DNA from: Macrothele yani
Lineage: Eukaryota; Arthropoda; Arachnida; Araneae; Macrothelidae
DNA length: 64,000 nt
Assembly (NCBI GenBank): GCA_039090855.1
Contig: CM076990.1
Span: 203,675,232-203,739,231 of the forward strand
Direction: 5' to 3'
Part shown: piece by piece, positions 31,812-41,583 of the stretch
Numbering within the stretch: the stretch's first letter is position 1
Layout of the letters: the number at the start of each line of letters is the position of its first letter
Program-made: the position numbers and the translations under genes
Notes under the pieces: generated by a model
What the model saw: only the letters and a program-made list of their open reading frames with translations
What the model was told of the DNA's origin: nothing
Database searches by the model: none

Positions 31812-33946
31812 TTAGTTAAATCATGCAAAGCATTGATTATGATACGCTTTCCAATATACTAGAAATCATTACTCAAGCTGTTACTCAAGTTATGAGGAAA
31901 ATGGCTGTGGAATAAATCTCACCCCTGTGCCCTGACCTTTGATCCATTTGGACGATATTCAACAGAACTGGTTCAGTATATCTCTGAAATACCATGATAA
32001 AGTTTTGTCGCAATCGAAGCAATTTTACGTAAGTTATGATGCATAAGCGTTATGGAATAGATCCCGCTCCTGTGTCCTAACCTTTCACCTCATTTCGCCC
32101 ATTTTCAATAGGATTCGTCCCCAGACAGGTCCCTACAACATACCAACATTTCATCCAAATCGAAACATTTTTACGTAAGTTATGACTCATAATGGCGATG
32201 GAAGTGATTCCGCTTCTATGTCCTGACCTTTGACCCTCATTTCGCCAATTTTCAATAGGGTTTGTCCCCAGGTGTTCTCCTACCACATACTAAAATTTAA
32301 TCGAAATCGAACCTTTTTTACGTTAGGTATGATGCATAAGAGCAGTGGAATGGATCCCGCTCTTATATCTTGACCTTTGACCCCATTTCGTTCACTTTCA
32401 ATAGGGTTCCTTCCCAGGTGTTCCCCTACCACATACTAAAGTTTCATCGAAATCGAACGCTTTTTACGCAAGTTATCGTGCGGACGAACATGCGCACACA
32501 ATGCGTGACGTAATGAGGCAGATGGGAATCGCGACCATCTGCTAGCAAGGTGTGACGTCAGAAAACTTTAATAGGACCCACAAACAACGCGTGACGTAAT
32601 GAGATAGATGGCATGACCGCGCGCCAACATCTAATGGGGCGACGCCATGACACCACACTACAAACTTGGTAATTCGGAGTGGTTATTTAACCCACTAAAC
32701 AAATTTTCTTAAAGTCGAGATCAAGCTAAATCGATTTCTAGTACAAGAAAACGGTAGGTTAACGACTTTCATCAAAATCCTTAGAGCCGTTTTCTAAATA
32801 AAATTTACATACATACAAGAATTGCTCCTTTAAGATGAACGTCGAGTAATTTTGCTTCCTGTACTTTGAATGGAAAAATTTCTGTACACATTTTCTTCCC
32901 AATTAATGCGTTCCCAAGGATGAAAATTTGAACATCGATTAACATATCTTCATTTTATAACTTGGAATACTTAATATTTTCTAAAACATAACCATAATTA
33001 TGCAATCCAACATTTTTTTGTCAGCCGACGTCATGAAAATACAGGTCGCGCCATCTTTTTTCTGGACAATTAATGCGTTCACAAGGATGAAAATTTGAAC
33101 ATCTATTAAAATAGCTTCATTTTATAACTTGGAATACTTAATATTTTCTAAAACATAACCATAATTATGCAATCAAGCATTTGTTTGTCTACTGACATCA
33201 TCAAAGTACAGGTCGCGCCATCTTTTTTCTGGTTTCAACACCACCAAATGAAAAGTTATTGATTTTTAATATAATTATGGTTATGTTTTAGAAAATATTA
33301 GGTATTCCAAGTTATAATAAAGTTATTTTAATCGATGTTCAAATTTTCATCCTTGGGAACACATTAATTGTGAAGGAAATGTGTACAAAAGTTTTTCCAT
33401 TGGAAGTATAGGAAGCAAAATTACTTGACGTACATCTTAAAAATATGGGATAAGAGCGATGGAATGGATCGCAATCTTATATCCCGACCTTTGACCCCAT
33501 TTCGTCCACATTCAAAAGGGTTCGTCCCCAGGTGGTACTCTACCACATACTGAAATTTCATCGACATCGAACCATTTTTACGCACGTTATGACGCATAAG
33601 GGCAACGGAATGCATCCCGCTCTTATGTCCTGACCTTTGACCCCACTTTACCCATTTTAAACAAGAGTCGTCCCCATGTGGTTCCCTACCACATAGCAAA
33701 CGTTCATTGAAATCGAACCATATTTACGCAAGTTATGACGCATAAAGGCAATGGAAGGATCCCGCTCCTACGTCGTGACCTTTGACCCCATTTGTCCCAT
33801 TTTCAACAGGGTTCGTCCCCAGGTTGTCCGCTACCACATACTAAAATTTCATCAAAATCGAACCATTTTTTACGCCAGTTATCGTGCGGACGGACAAAGC
33901 TGTAGCATATACGCTTCTTCAACCTACGGTTGGAAAGCGTAAAAAG
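31812..33946 (-). mobile_element. 146-bp-repeat element, copy 2, inserted in satellite
   Basis: Inverted relative to 14100-15395. It starts with the complement of that element's right end (caagttagttaaatcatgc, then acgctttcc at about 31839) and ends with ggttggaaagcgtaaaaa. Units with cgaacc / cgaaac landmarks at 32015, 32161, 32308 and 32454, and again at 33568, 33714 and 33859, have a 145-147-base period. The satellite sequence reads through if this block is removed (gtatatattta joined to aagtggttcatacg). The middle holds a foldback element. Confidence 0.8.
32829..33441. repeat. Foldback element, family G, copy 1
   Basis: tttaagatgaacgtcgagta at 32829 and its complement at 33421-33441 are the tips of long arms, including aatttgaacatcgatt and ggaatacttaatattttcta. 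Relative to copy 2 (49165-49586) it has an extra 167-base direct duplication of the arm-plus-centre (32901 and 33068 both start aattaatgcgttc). Confidence 0.85.
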
Positions 33947-34395
33947 TGGTTCATACGTAGGTACGTAGTTCATTTGATGCTTGGTTGAAGGTCTTGGTTG
34001 AAGATGATGCTTGGTTGAAGGTCTTCCAGCTGTGGTACAACTTATGGCAGTAGTACGAAGTATATATTTAAAAGTGGTTCATATGTAGGTACGTAGTTCA
34101 TTTCATGCTTGGTTGAAGGTCTTCCAGCTGTGGTACAATTTATGGCAGTAGTACGCAGTATATATTTAAAAATGGTTCATATGTAGGTACGTAGTTTATT
34201 TGATGCTTGGTTGAAGGTCTTCCAGCTTGGTTGAATGTCTTCCAGCTTGGTTGAAGGTCTTGATTGAAGATGATGCTTGGTTGAAGGTGTTGATTGAAGA
34301 TGATGCTTGGTTGAAGGTCTTCCAGCTATGGTACAACTTATGGCAGTAGTACGTAGTATATATTTAAAAATGGTTCATACGTAAGTACGTTGTTC
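33947..34395. repeat. Satellite array, right part
   Basis: Continuation of 31318-31811: landmark tggtacaa at about 34032, 34130 and 34328. Smallest spacing 98 bases. Ends near 34395 in unrelated sequence. Confidence 0.85.
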
Positions 34396-35059
34396 ATTTA
34401 GAAAGGAAGATTCCTTTTCGTGTTTTAAATATTTACGAATCAACTGAACTTTGCTTCTTCTTTGCAACTACAGAACTTTATTAGTTTTTATATGGAATCG
34501 CTTTTCTGCTGCACTAGAAGTACACATGTTAGGTAACATCAAAGATATTGCTACGCTGTCCAATGAGAATAATGCAGATGCAGCCGAAAATGTTGATACT
34601 GTAGTTAAATCCGCGTCCTGAGTGTCCGATCCCGAAATGTCAGTCCTCTTCCGCTGGATTTAAAGACGACCTGAGCATCTTCTAGAAGATGATTTACAGC
34701 AACGTCATCGTGATTAGTGCAAAAGTCTTAGAACTTCGCCGTTTCGTTCATTTTGTCCAATTTTGTCTCACATTTGTACGAGTTCACGATCTGCTTCCTC
34801 AACAGCTATGTACGCACACTCAGTGCTGTGATCCTTCCGCTAACATGGCCATCCCTCCTCTGCTTTATACCCACAACAGCCCAATAAAAATTCCTTCTAT
34901 AGAAAGCAATTGCAGTTGTTAGAAGCCTGCTTTTTCTTGCGTTGTTTTTCAGACATTCCTCAATTTTTTTCTTTTTCTTCTTTGCCGTTTGGGGCAACAC
35001 ATTAAAGGATTTTCAACATTTCTTAATTTCTGTAACTTGAAATTTTAACTTCGCTATGA
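34396..35059. other. Unassigned stretch
   Basis: No recognised family. The rest of the transposase that should lie upstream of the satellite (minus strand) cannot be seen here. Confidence 0.35.
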
Positions 35060-36004
35060 ATCTTACATATAAAACACAAAGCGTCTGTTTGTCTGAAGCA
35101 GCAAAAACTCTTGAACGCCGAACTGTGGCATCATTAAATTCGCATAGCTTATTAATACTGGAATTTCTAGGTCAACGCAACTATTTTAAGATCTCTACGT
35201 TGCTCCGTTCGCGAGTTGTGAATTAATTAATAGGCTAATCAATAAAGTCAGCATCGTTTGCTTCGTCATCGTTATTTGAAAGCACGTGACAGCATTTATC
35301 GCCGCGGCACATCCACAGGTGTTTCTATTCTTTGAGAACAACAGTGCATAAAAAAATGCAAAAATTAACTTTGCGAAATCTTAACGAAACGGGCTGAAAT
35401 TTGTATCAACACCAGGTAATAAGAGGAGTCCCTCAAAATTTCACCGGAATCCGGTCAAAATTTAAAAAATAGGCATGGGATTTTTGATTCATCGGTAAAC
35501 AGAAATATATATGCAGAAACAGTTAATAAAATGTTGACAGCTAATTTAAAAAGTTATTTACCGATTCAGGCGAAATTTGGAGGTCATGTTCCTGTTAACG
35601 ATTTATGGTGTTCATTAACATTTCAGCCAGTTTCATAAAATATTCACAAAGATACGTTTTTAACTTTTTTATCTCAGAGATTCGCCCCTCAAAGACGTCT
35701 GAAACAGAAAGCACGTGATGCACTTCATGCTTCTCACATCGACAGCTGTATGTTGGACTGTCAAGAGCAAAAGAACCAACAAAATTATATTTTGTCGCCG
35801 ATGAAGGAGAAACCAAAAATGTTGTGTACGGCCAAGAGCTGAAATAATCACACTATGAATAAATAATTTGTAATGACCGAATTTGTGAAATCAGCTTTTA
35901 TCTTTCTTGCAAGCATCAATGTTTTCCCGATTTTTCCAGTAACATATAAGGGAATATGAAATTAATAAGCCTAAATCCCGGGCAAAGCCGAGTAATAAAG
36001 CTAG
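35060..36004 (+). mobile_element. Helitron-like non-autonomous element (tentative)
   Basis: Starts TCTTACATATAAAACACAAA with an A before it and ends in a GC-rich hairpin remnant (cccgggcaaagccgagt at about 35975) followed by aataaagCTAGt. Helitrons begin TC, end CTRR after a hairpin and insert between A and T, all of which fits. The hairpin stem is imperfect and no Rep/helicase is present, so the call rests on ends only. Confidence 0.5.
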
Positions 36005-36168
36005 TAGATAGTATATAATTAAGTTTTTACAATCAAAGAGAATGACACTTCCTTCGCTATAACCGTAAATTCAATACAAACGACTTCGCTACAAACGGGT
36101 GTGACTAAACTAGGATAATTCGAATCGAACAAGAAAACAAGAATTGAAGATTAAGCTTCAATAGAAAA

Positions 36169-36345
36169 TAGTAAAACTATGCCAGTAATCCGATTTATTG
36201 GCGTAGGAATATATAGACAATCACTTCCAAACTTTCGCACATCAACGAGATGTATTTTTCCAAGAAGATAGGCAGAAACTACAATCTGAATAATAGAACG
36301 TTTTAAGAATTTGAACGTGGTTACTGGACTTGACAATAAATCCAG
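36169..36345 (-). repeat. Inverted arm related to Penelope 3' region
   Basis: This stretch (gaaaatagtaaaac, agtaatccgatttattggcgtagg, ttccaaactttcgcacatcaa, gaataatagaacg) is the reverse complement, with modest divergence, of 41405-41583, which follows the Penelope-like GIY-YIG fragment. The outer ~90 bases match the foldback element at 29021. Confidence 0.8.
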
Positions 36346-36959
36346 TCAAGTCAAAAAACTGATTCGTGACAAGCATAGACGAGCATGTAGCAGATTGTTG
36401 GATATATAATCTCAGACGAGTGGCGGCAACGGCAAGGTAACGTAAAATTCATTTACTGCCATAAAAAAAACAAAAACGACAACAATGGTTTTATCTGGTT
36501 TTACATCGGTTTGATCTTGAGGACTTGCTTAGTCTTACTAACTTACATTTGGGCAACTTGTGGATTTTGCCCATCATTATAATGTTTCAGTTATGTTACG
36601 TATATGCCAAGACATTTATTATGTGCTGTTAAAGAAATCTTGACCTTTAAGTTAATACATTTTCTTGCTTGGACCGGTTTGCTGCCATCCGCTGGAAAAT
36701 TTTGAGTTATTAATGACTTATAACACAAACATATTGTGAAATATTTTTGGTCATATATTGATCAACATTAATTATTGCTATGTTGTTTGAGTTGAAAAAC
36801 GAACTCTTAATTTCCTTTTGGAATCGTAACTTGAGGTTTTGTGCATAAACCTTCTGCTTAGTTGATAATAATTTGAACATTTATTAAGTTTGTTCATTGG
36901 ATCTTGAAAAAGCTAACTATTTCTTAAAACAGTTATTACTCTGCAATTCTGCTCTTCAG

Positions 36960-36960
<1 letters not shown>
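36346..36960. other. Unassigned AT-rich stretch left of the RTE LINE
   Basis: No recognised family. It leads into the TA microsatellite that the LINE interrupts. It may be the upstream part of the CR1-like fragment that resumes at 40236, but I see no coding match. Confidence 0.35.

Positions 36961-37012
<52 letters not shown>
36961..37012. repeat. TA microsatellite
   Basis: About 25 uninterrupted TA units, followed by (atc)n. A second TA run (40205-40235) lies at the other end of the LINE, so the LINE sits inside what was one TA tract or was duplicated with it. Confidence 0.95.
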
Positions 37013-37015
<3 letters not shown>

Positions 37016-37033
37016 TCATCATCATCATCATTG

Positions 37034-38821
37034 TCAACCATTATCAATCCACTGCTGGACGAAGGTCTCCCCAAGTTTCTTCCACAACGGTCTGTCTTGT
37101 GCCAGTCTCCTCCATGTCACTCCCGCATACTTTCGAATTTCATCCACCCATCTTCCATGTGGTCTTCTTCTGGGTCTTTTCCTGTCCCTTGGAATCCAAT
37201 CTAAAATTTCGGCTGTCCATCGATGGTCTGTTCTTCTGGCAGTATGTCCAGCCCATTGCCATTTCAGGGATTTAACTCTGATCATGATGTCTTCCACTCT
37301 TGTCATTTTTCGGATCCACGTGTTCCTCTTCTTATCTCTCCTGGTTACACCAAGCATGCATCTCTCCATGCTCCTTTGAGTTGTCTGCAGCCTTTGTATG
37401 TCTCTTTTAGCTAAGGTCCACGTCTCTGCACCATACGTAAGCACTGGAAGGATGCATTGATCAAACACTTTTCTTTTAAGACATAATGGCATATTGCTCT
37501 TGAAAATTATGCTGTTTCTTCCAAAAGCTCTCCAGGCAAGTTTTGTACGCCGATTAATTTCTTCACCAATGTGACCCTCACTTGATATCTGCTGCCCAAG
37601 ATAAACGTACGTGTCTGTTATCTCCAGCTTTTCTCCATTAATCGATAAATCTTCATTTCTTGTAAAAGCATTGTACATCACTTTTGTCTTCTGAAAGTTC
37701 ATTTTTAATCCCACCTCTTTACTCTTGTCAGCAAGTTCCTGGATCATACTCTGTAGCTCTGATGGGGTAGTTGCAAAAATGACTATGTCATCAGCAAAAC
37801 GAAGGTGGGTTAGATAATCTCCATTAATCTTTATCCCTTTGTTTTCCCAGTTCAGTGATTGAAAGACATTTTCCAATGTGGCATTAAAGAGCTTCGGAGA
37901 TATGGTGTCACCTTGTCTCACTCCTTTTCCAATTTTTATGTGTGTTGTATTTTCAAACAGCCGAATCTTTGCACTTGCATTTTCATAGATGTTATTAATA
38001 ATATTAATGTATGCATCTTCAATACCGCAGGATTTCAGAGCCATTGCAACTGCTGATTGTTTCACCGAATCAAAGGCTTTTTCATAATCGATAAAAGCCA
38101 TGCACAATGGAAGTTCATATTCCCTCGCTCTTTCAATTAGTTCTCTCAGTACGTGGATATGATCTATTGTGCTGTAGCCACTCCTGAATCCAGCTTGTTC
38201 TCTCGGTTGAGCCATGTCCAGTGTCACCTTCAAGCGGTGTGAAAGAACTTTAGTGAAGATTTTATAAACCACTGATAGGAGGCTGATAGGTCTGTAGTTC
38301 CTGAGATCCTCAATGTCACCTTTTTTATGTAGCAAGATCATTGTAGCGTTGTTCCAATCCTCAGGAATTTTCCCTTCATTAAGGCATCGAGTGAAAATTT
38401 GGGCGAGTACTGTTTCGATTTCTCCACTTGCTTCTTGTATGATGTCTACAGTAATTCCATCTTCTCCTGGAGCTTTTCCCCGCTTCATGTTCTTGATTGC
38501 ATGTGCAACTTCTGCTGGAAGGACTGGAAGAACTCTGGTACTGGTACCTTTCATGATGTCTGGAGTACATGTATCATCCCTTTCATATAATTTGGAGTAG
38601 AAATCTTTCACTCTTGTCAAAATTTCGCCTCTATTTCTTGTTACAGAACCATCTTTTTTTCTCAGTGCCATAATCTGTTTTTTCCCCTTACTGAGATGTC
38701 CCTTTGCTATCTTTAGGCTTTGGTTGTTTTCAATTGCTTTCCTTACTAGTTCACAGTTGAATTTCCTTACGTCTTCAGTGATACTTTTTCGTACTGTCTT
38801 GCATAGCTCTATATATTCCAC
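37034..38821 (-). CDS. RTE LINE reverse transcriptase part
   Basis: 595 codons. RT blocks in order: LLHKKGDIEDLRNYRPISLL (about 163-182), REQAGFRSGYST (207-218), MAFIDYEKAFD (D245), GVRQGDTISPKLFN (300-313), RFADDIVIF (catalytic D344, D345), GLKMNFQKTK, then YVYLGQQIS. After the palm and thumb come TYGAETW, and a C-terminal RRTDHRW and GRWVDEIRK. All polymerase residues are present and no stop interrupts the frame, so the domain could be functional if joined to the endonuclease. The stop (tca on plus, 37034-37036) lies just before the (gat)n tail. Confidence 0.92.
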   Translation of the reverse strand: MEYIELCKTVRKSITEDVRKFNCELVRKAIENNQSLKIAKGHLSKGKKQIMALRKKDGSVTRNRGEILTRVKDFYSKLYERDDTCTPDIMKGTSTRVLPVLPAEVAHAIKNMKRGKAPGEDGITVDIIQEASGEIETVLAQIFTRCLNEGKIPEDWNNATMILLHKKGDIEDLRNYRPISLLSVVYKIFTKVLSHRLKVTLDMAQPREQAGFRSGYSTIDHIHVLRELIERAREYELPLCMAFIDYEKAFDSVKQSAVAMALKSCGIEDAYINIINNIYENASAKIRLFENTTHIKIGKGVRQGDTISPKLFNATLENVFQSLNWENKGIKINGDYLTHLRFADDIVIFATTPSELQSMIQELADKSKEVGLKMNFQKTKVMYNAFTRNEDLSINGEKLEITDTYVYLGQQISSEGHIGEEINRRTKLAWRAFGRNSIIFKSNMPLCLKRKVFDQCILPVLTYGAETWTLAKRDIQRLQTTQRSMERCMLGVTRRDKKRNTWIRKMTRVEDIMIRVKSLKWQWAGHTARRTDHRWTAEILDWIPRDRKRPRRRPHGRWVDEIRKYAGVTWRRLAQDRPLWKKLGETFVQQWIDNG

Positions 38822-39996
38822 TTTGGAAAAGTCACATCTTCTTTAGTTGTCCTCATCTCTCTTCTTTTTTGCATCAACATTTTGGTTTTTCCTGATAATT
38901 TGTTCACATGCAATTTGTTCTTAGACCCAGCTAATTTTGTTGCTGTTTCCATAAGAGCTTTGGTTACTTTTCTGTTAACTTCAGAAATATCCACTTCTTC
39001 CGATGTTAGGCCTTCTAAAGCAGAGAATCTGTTCTTCAGTTCCAATTTGAAGGTATTATGGTGTTTTTTAAGGTTGGTTATGTCAATACATTTTGTTTGT
39101 CTTATGAGCTTGCTACGTTCGAGTTTAGTGTTGAGGTGCATCTTACATCTCACCAATCTATGGTCACTGCCTGTGTTGAACTTGTTTCGCACACTGCAGT
39201 CTTCTATGACGAATTTTTTGTTACACATAATAAAATCAATTTCACTTGTCGTCCCATTTGGATGTCTCCATGTCCATTTCCTGTGTGGCTTTTTCTTGAA
39301 AAAGGAGTTCAAGATGAAAAACCCTTCTGCCTCTGCAAACTCTACGAGAGTATTTCCACGCTGGTTTCTGTTGCCGTGACCGAATTTACCTACTGAAGTT
39401 TCATTCCGTTGCCGTTGCCCTATTTTTGCATTGAAATCTCCCATAATTATCTTCAAGTGCTGCTTACCTTTATTATTTAGATCACGAATTTCCTCATAAA
39501 ATTCTTCAATTTCTTCTTCAGCATGACTTGTGGTGGGTGCATAAGTTTGAATAATCTGAGCCTGGTATCTTCTCGAGAGTTGGATAACGAGTCGTGCAGC
39601 TCTGTCAGAGGAACTTTCAACTTCTACAACTTTATCCTTCAGTTTCTTGTTTATTATAAATCCAACACCACTAGTTCTGCCAGTATCTGTCCCACGATAG
39701 TAGAAGAGATGTCCACTTTTCAGTTCAATGAGATCTTCTCCTTTTCTCCTTACCTCACTTAGCCCGACGATGTCCAACTTGATCCTTTGTAGTTCCTCTT
39801 CCAATTCAAGAAGCCTTGAATCAGAAGATAGGGAGCGTCCGTTATACGTAGCCAAGGTCAGCATCAGATGGCAGCCTAGTCCGGTCCTCCGGGGATTCTT
39901 AGCACCTTCTGCCTTCATGTCGCACTGGCCGCTGCCTTGGCCAGGTACATTCCAGCTGCCGGAGACTGAGGGCCAAGATTTAAGTTGTGGAGTCAT
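38809..39996 (-). CDS. RTE LINE endonuclease part
   Basis: 395 codons. Exonuclease-endonuclease-phosphatase fold with the expected residues: LATYNGRSL (N52), GLSEVRR (E81), TYAPT (Y152), IIMGDFNAKIG (D187, N189), SEIDFI (D254) and GSDHRLV (D278, H279). It nicks target DNA to prime reverse transcription. Annotated relatives are often mislabelled craniofacial development protein 2-like. It ends in the frame TFPKWNI at 38809, while the RT frame takes over at 38821, so a one-base shift near the join separates two parts of what is normally one protein. The first ~45 residues may be non-conserved leader. Confidence 0.9.
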   Translation of the reverse strand: MTPQLKSWPSVSGSWNVPGQGSGQCDMKAEGAKNPRRTGLGCHLMLTLATYNGRSLSSDSRLLELEEELQRIKLDIVGLSEVRRKGEDLIELKSGHLFYYRGTDTGRTSGVGFIINKKLKDKVVEVESSSDRAARLVIQLSRRYQAQIIQTYAPTTSHAEEEIEEFYEEIRDLNNKGKQHLKIIMGDFNAKIGQRQRNETSVGKFGHGNRNQRGNTLVEFAEAEGFFILNSFFKKKPHRKWTWRHPNGTTSEIDFIMCNKKFVIEDCSVRNKFNTGSDHRLVRCKMHLNTKLERSKLIRQTKCIDITNLKKHHNTFKLELKNRFSALEGLTSEEVDISEVNRKVTKALMETATKLAGSKNKLHVNKLSGKTKMLMQKRREMRTTKEDVTFPKWNI

Positions 39997-40200
39997 TTTG
40001 GAGGGGTTTGGCCATAACTCACCACGCTGGCCAAGCGGGTTGGTGAGTGTGGGATAGCATTTCCTCTAATCCCGATGGTATAGTTATACCGCTATTGGCG
40101 GTCGTCAGAGCCCCTTTAGTGGGAACAGGATGTACCACGAGAAGGCGGGGTTGACATTTGTCAAGGAGAGGCTGTGATGTTACGCATCACCTGACCTTAC

Positions 40201-40203
40201 ATC

Positions 40204-40236
<33 letters not shown>
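40201..40236. repeat. TA microsatellite, right side of LINE
   Basis: About 15 TA units immediately outside the 5' end of the LINE. Confidence 0.9.
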
Positions 40237-40238
<2 letters not shown>

Positions 40239-40259
40239 GCCCTGAGTTGTATTAACACT

Positions 40260-40449
40260 GGATCATGAAGTGTCATGTGTGAAATCAAGATCATATTGAG
40301 GTGTCATGTGCTCCTAGATGTGGGATCTGTAACATGTATTTTCATTCAATGTGCATTTTACCTGATAAAAAATTTAGATCTTTGTCTACTGGTTTAGAAA
40401 ACAAAATCCAATGTCAAAAATGTGCACTACATCGTTTACAAACCTCTGC

Positions 40450-40504
<55 letters not shown>

Positions 40505-41045
40505 AGCAGCAGCATTGGAGGATGGTAAATCCAATACAAACTCCCCAGTAAATAAGGAATTTTCTCAACAAGAGATGGACTCTATTAGGCAGTCAGTTAT
40601 GAGGATGGAAGATAAACTTGATTATATTTCTGATTTAAAAAAAGAACTTCAAGGTAAAAAGCAGACTGTTGAATTTAGAGTGGTAGATATGATGATTTGA
40701 TTGAAAAATACAAAAATCTTGAACATTCTAACATTAAATTAATGAATAAACTGGGAAAGTCTTAAAAAAATGAAAATAATAATTCCATATACTGTATATC
40801 AGGACTTTAAAAACTGAGTTATCTGAATCACAGTAACAGAAATATCGAAATCCATGGTTTACATATTAATAATGTTAATATTGAAACAGCACTTAGGAAA
40901 AGCATTAATGAACTAGCAAATAAATTACAAATAACAAACTACAGATCTTCTGACATTGATGTACTACATCCTTTACCAGTTGGACAAAATAAAAACCATG
41001 ATTCAGCCATCATAATTCAATTTACAAGAAGGACAAGTAAACGTA
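40260..41045 (+). pseudogene. CR1-like LINE ORF1 remnant (PHD-type finger, coiled coil, FP-like domain)
   Basis: Reads MKCHV, a TGA where a Cys is expected, then SCAPRCGICNMYFHSMCI and IQCQKCA: a Cys/His arrangement like the PHD-type finger of CR1-group ORF1 proteins. A (CA)n run at 40450-40502 interrupts. A helical stretch follows (MDSIRQSVMRMEDKLDYI, then LKKELQ), and in other frames NHSNRNIEIHGLHI, TALRKSINELANKLQI and AIIIQFTRRT, the conserved single-strand nucleic-acid-binding domain related to baculovirus FP25K that these ORF1s carry. Frameshifts and stops make it dead. It is cut at about 41045 by the Penelope fragment. Confidence 0.65.
40450..40502. repeat. CA microsatellite
   Basis: About 26 CA units inside the CR1-like ORF1 remnant. 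The His-Thr runs seen in translation are an artefact of this tract. Confidence 0.95.
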
Positions 41046-41384
41046 CGGTTCGTCATTGGAATGACCAAGCGTTTGTTTACAATCAGAGTCAACGAGCATA
41101 AAAGGGACACAAAATACGGTAAAGTAACCACGGCTCTATCCAAAGAAGTCAAATTTAAATCCGCTACTCCTATGTGGGATGATATAAAGAAATTAGCTAC
41201 CTACTCTACCTCTAAATGTACAGCCATTCGGGAAACTTTGGAGATAATTACCAACAGTGATACTTGCAATGATTGTGTCTCTCACTGGAGTTGCCACGAA
41301 TTTGGAGCCAGTTCTTCAAGTAAAGCCTTCTTCCTACCAAGATACCGCGTCCACAACCAACGTGTGCCTCGTTTCTTTAAATGA
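41046..41384 (+). pseudogene. Penelope-like element, C-terminal GIY-YIG fragment
   Basis: In frame from about 41047: FVIGMTKRLFTIRVNEHKRD (the G.TKR...R.NEH signature of the GIY-YIG endonuclease), then KVTTALSKE, TPMWDDIK and TAIRETLEIITN with the expected Arg and Glu. This is the last ~100 residues of a Penelope reverse transcriptase-endonuclease. The 5' part is absent, as in typical 5'-truncated copies. The 3' flank merges into the arm at 41405-41583. Confidence 0.75.
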
Positions 41385-41404
41385 ACATTACGTCGCATCT
41401 ATTT

Positions 41405-41583
41405 ATCTTCAAGTCAAGTCACCGCGTTCTAATTGTTACAGCGTTCTATTATTCTGATTGCAGTTTCCATCTATCTTCATTGAAAATGCCATCTGGTTGA
41501 TGTTCGAAAGCTTGGAAACGATTGTTTATATATTCCTACGCCAATAAATCGGATTAGTAGCACATGTTTTACTATTTTCTACA
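41405..41583 (+). repeat. Penelope 3' region / inverted arm
   Basis: Reverse complement of 36169-36345 with modest divergence (gcgttctattattctgat, catctggttgatgttcgaaag, ccaataaatcggatta, ttttactattttctac). Its outer part matches family F foldbacks at 1-236 and 29021-29210, tying that family to a Penelope terminus. Confidence 0.75.

Larger units (their letters stand above)
37013..40200 (-). mobile_element. RTE-type LINE, nearly intact
   Basis: About 3.2 kb on the minus strand: a ~200-base 5' region, one long coding region split by an apparent frameshift into endonuclease and reverse-transcriptase parts, and a 3' end only ~20 bases after the stop, made of (gat)n. The short 3' tail of a simple repeat and the apurinic-type endonuclease plus RT organisation without a separate gag are RTE hallmarks. 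A truncated relative lies at 58441-58576. TA microsatellite flanks both ends. Confidence 0.9.

Noticed and set aside
36897..37379. Plus-strand open frame with Tyr-Ile and His runs
   Set aside because: Crosses TA and ATC microsatellites and then runs antisense to the RT domain.
40422..40528. His-Thr-rich protein
   Set aside because: Translation of a (CA)n microsatellite.
41405..41583. Hammerhead ribozyme in the Penelope 3' region
   Set aside because: Penelope termini often carry one, and gttgatgttcgaaag is faintly similar, but the conserved ctgatga...gaaa core is not there.
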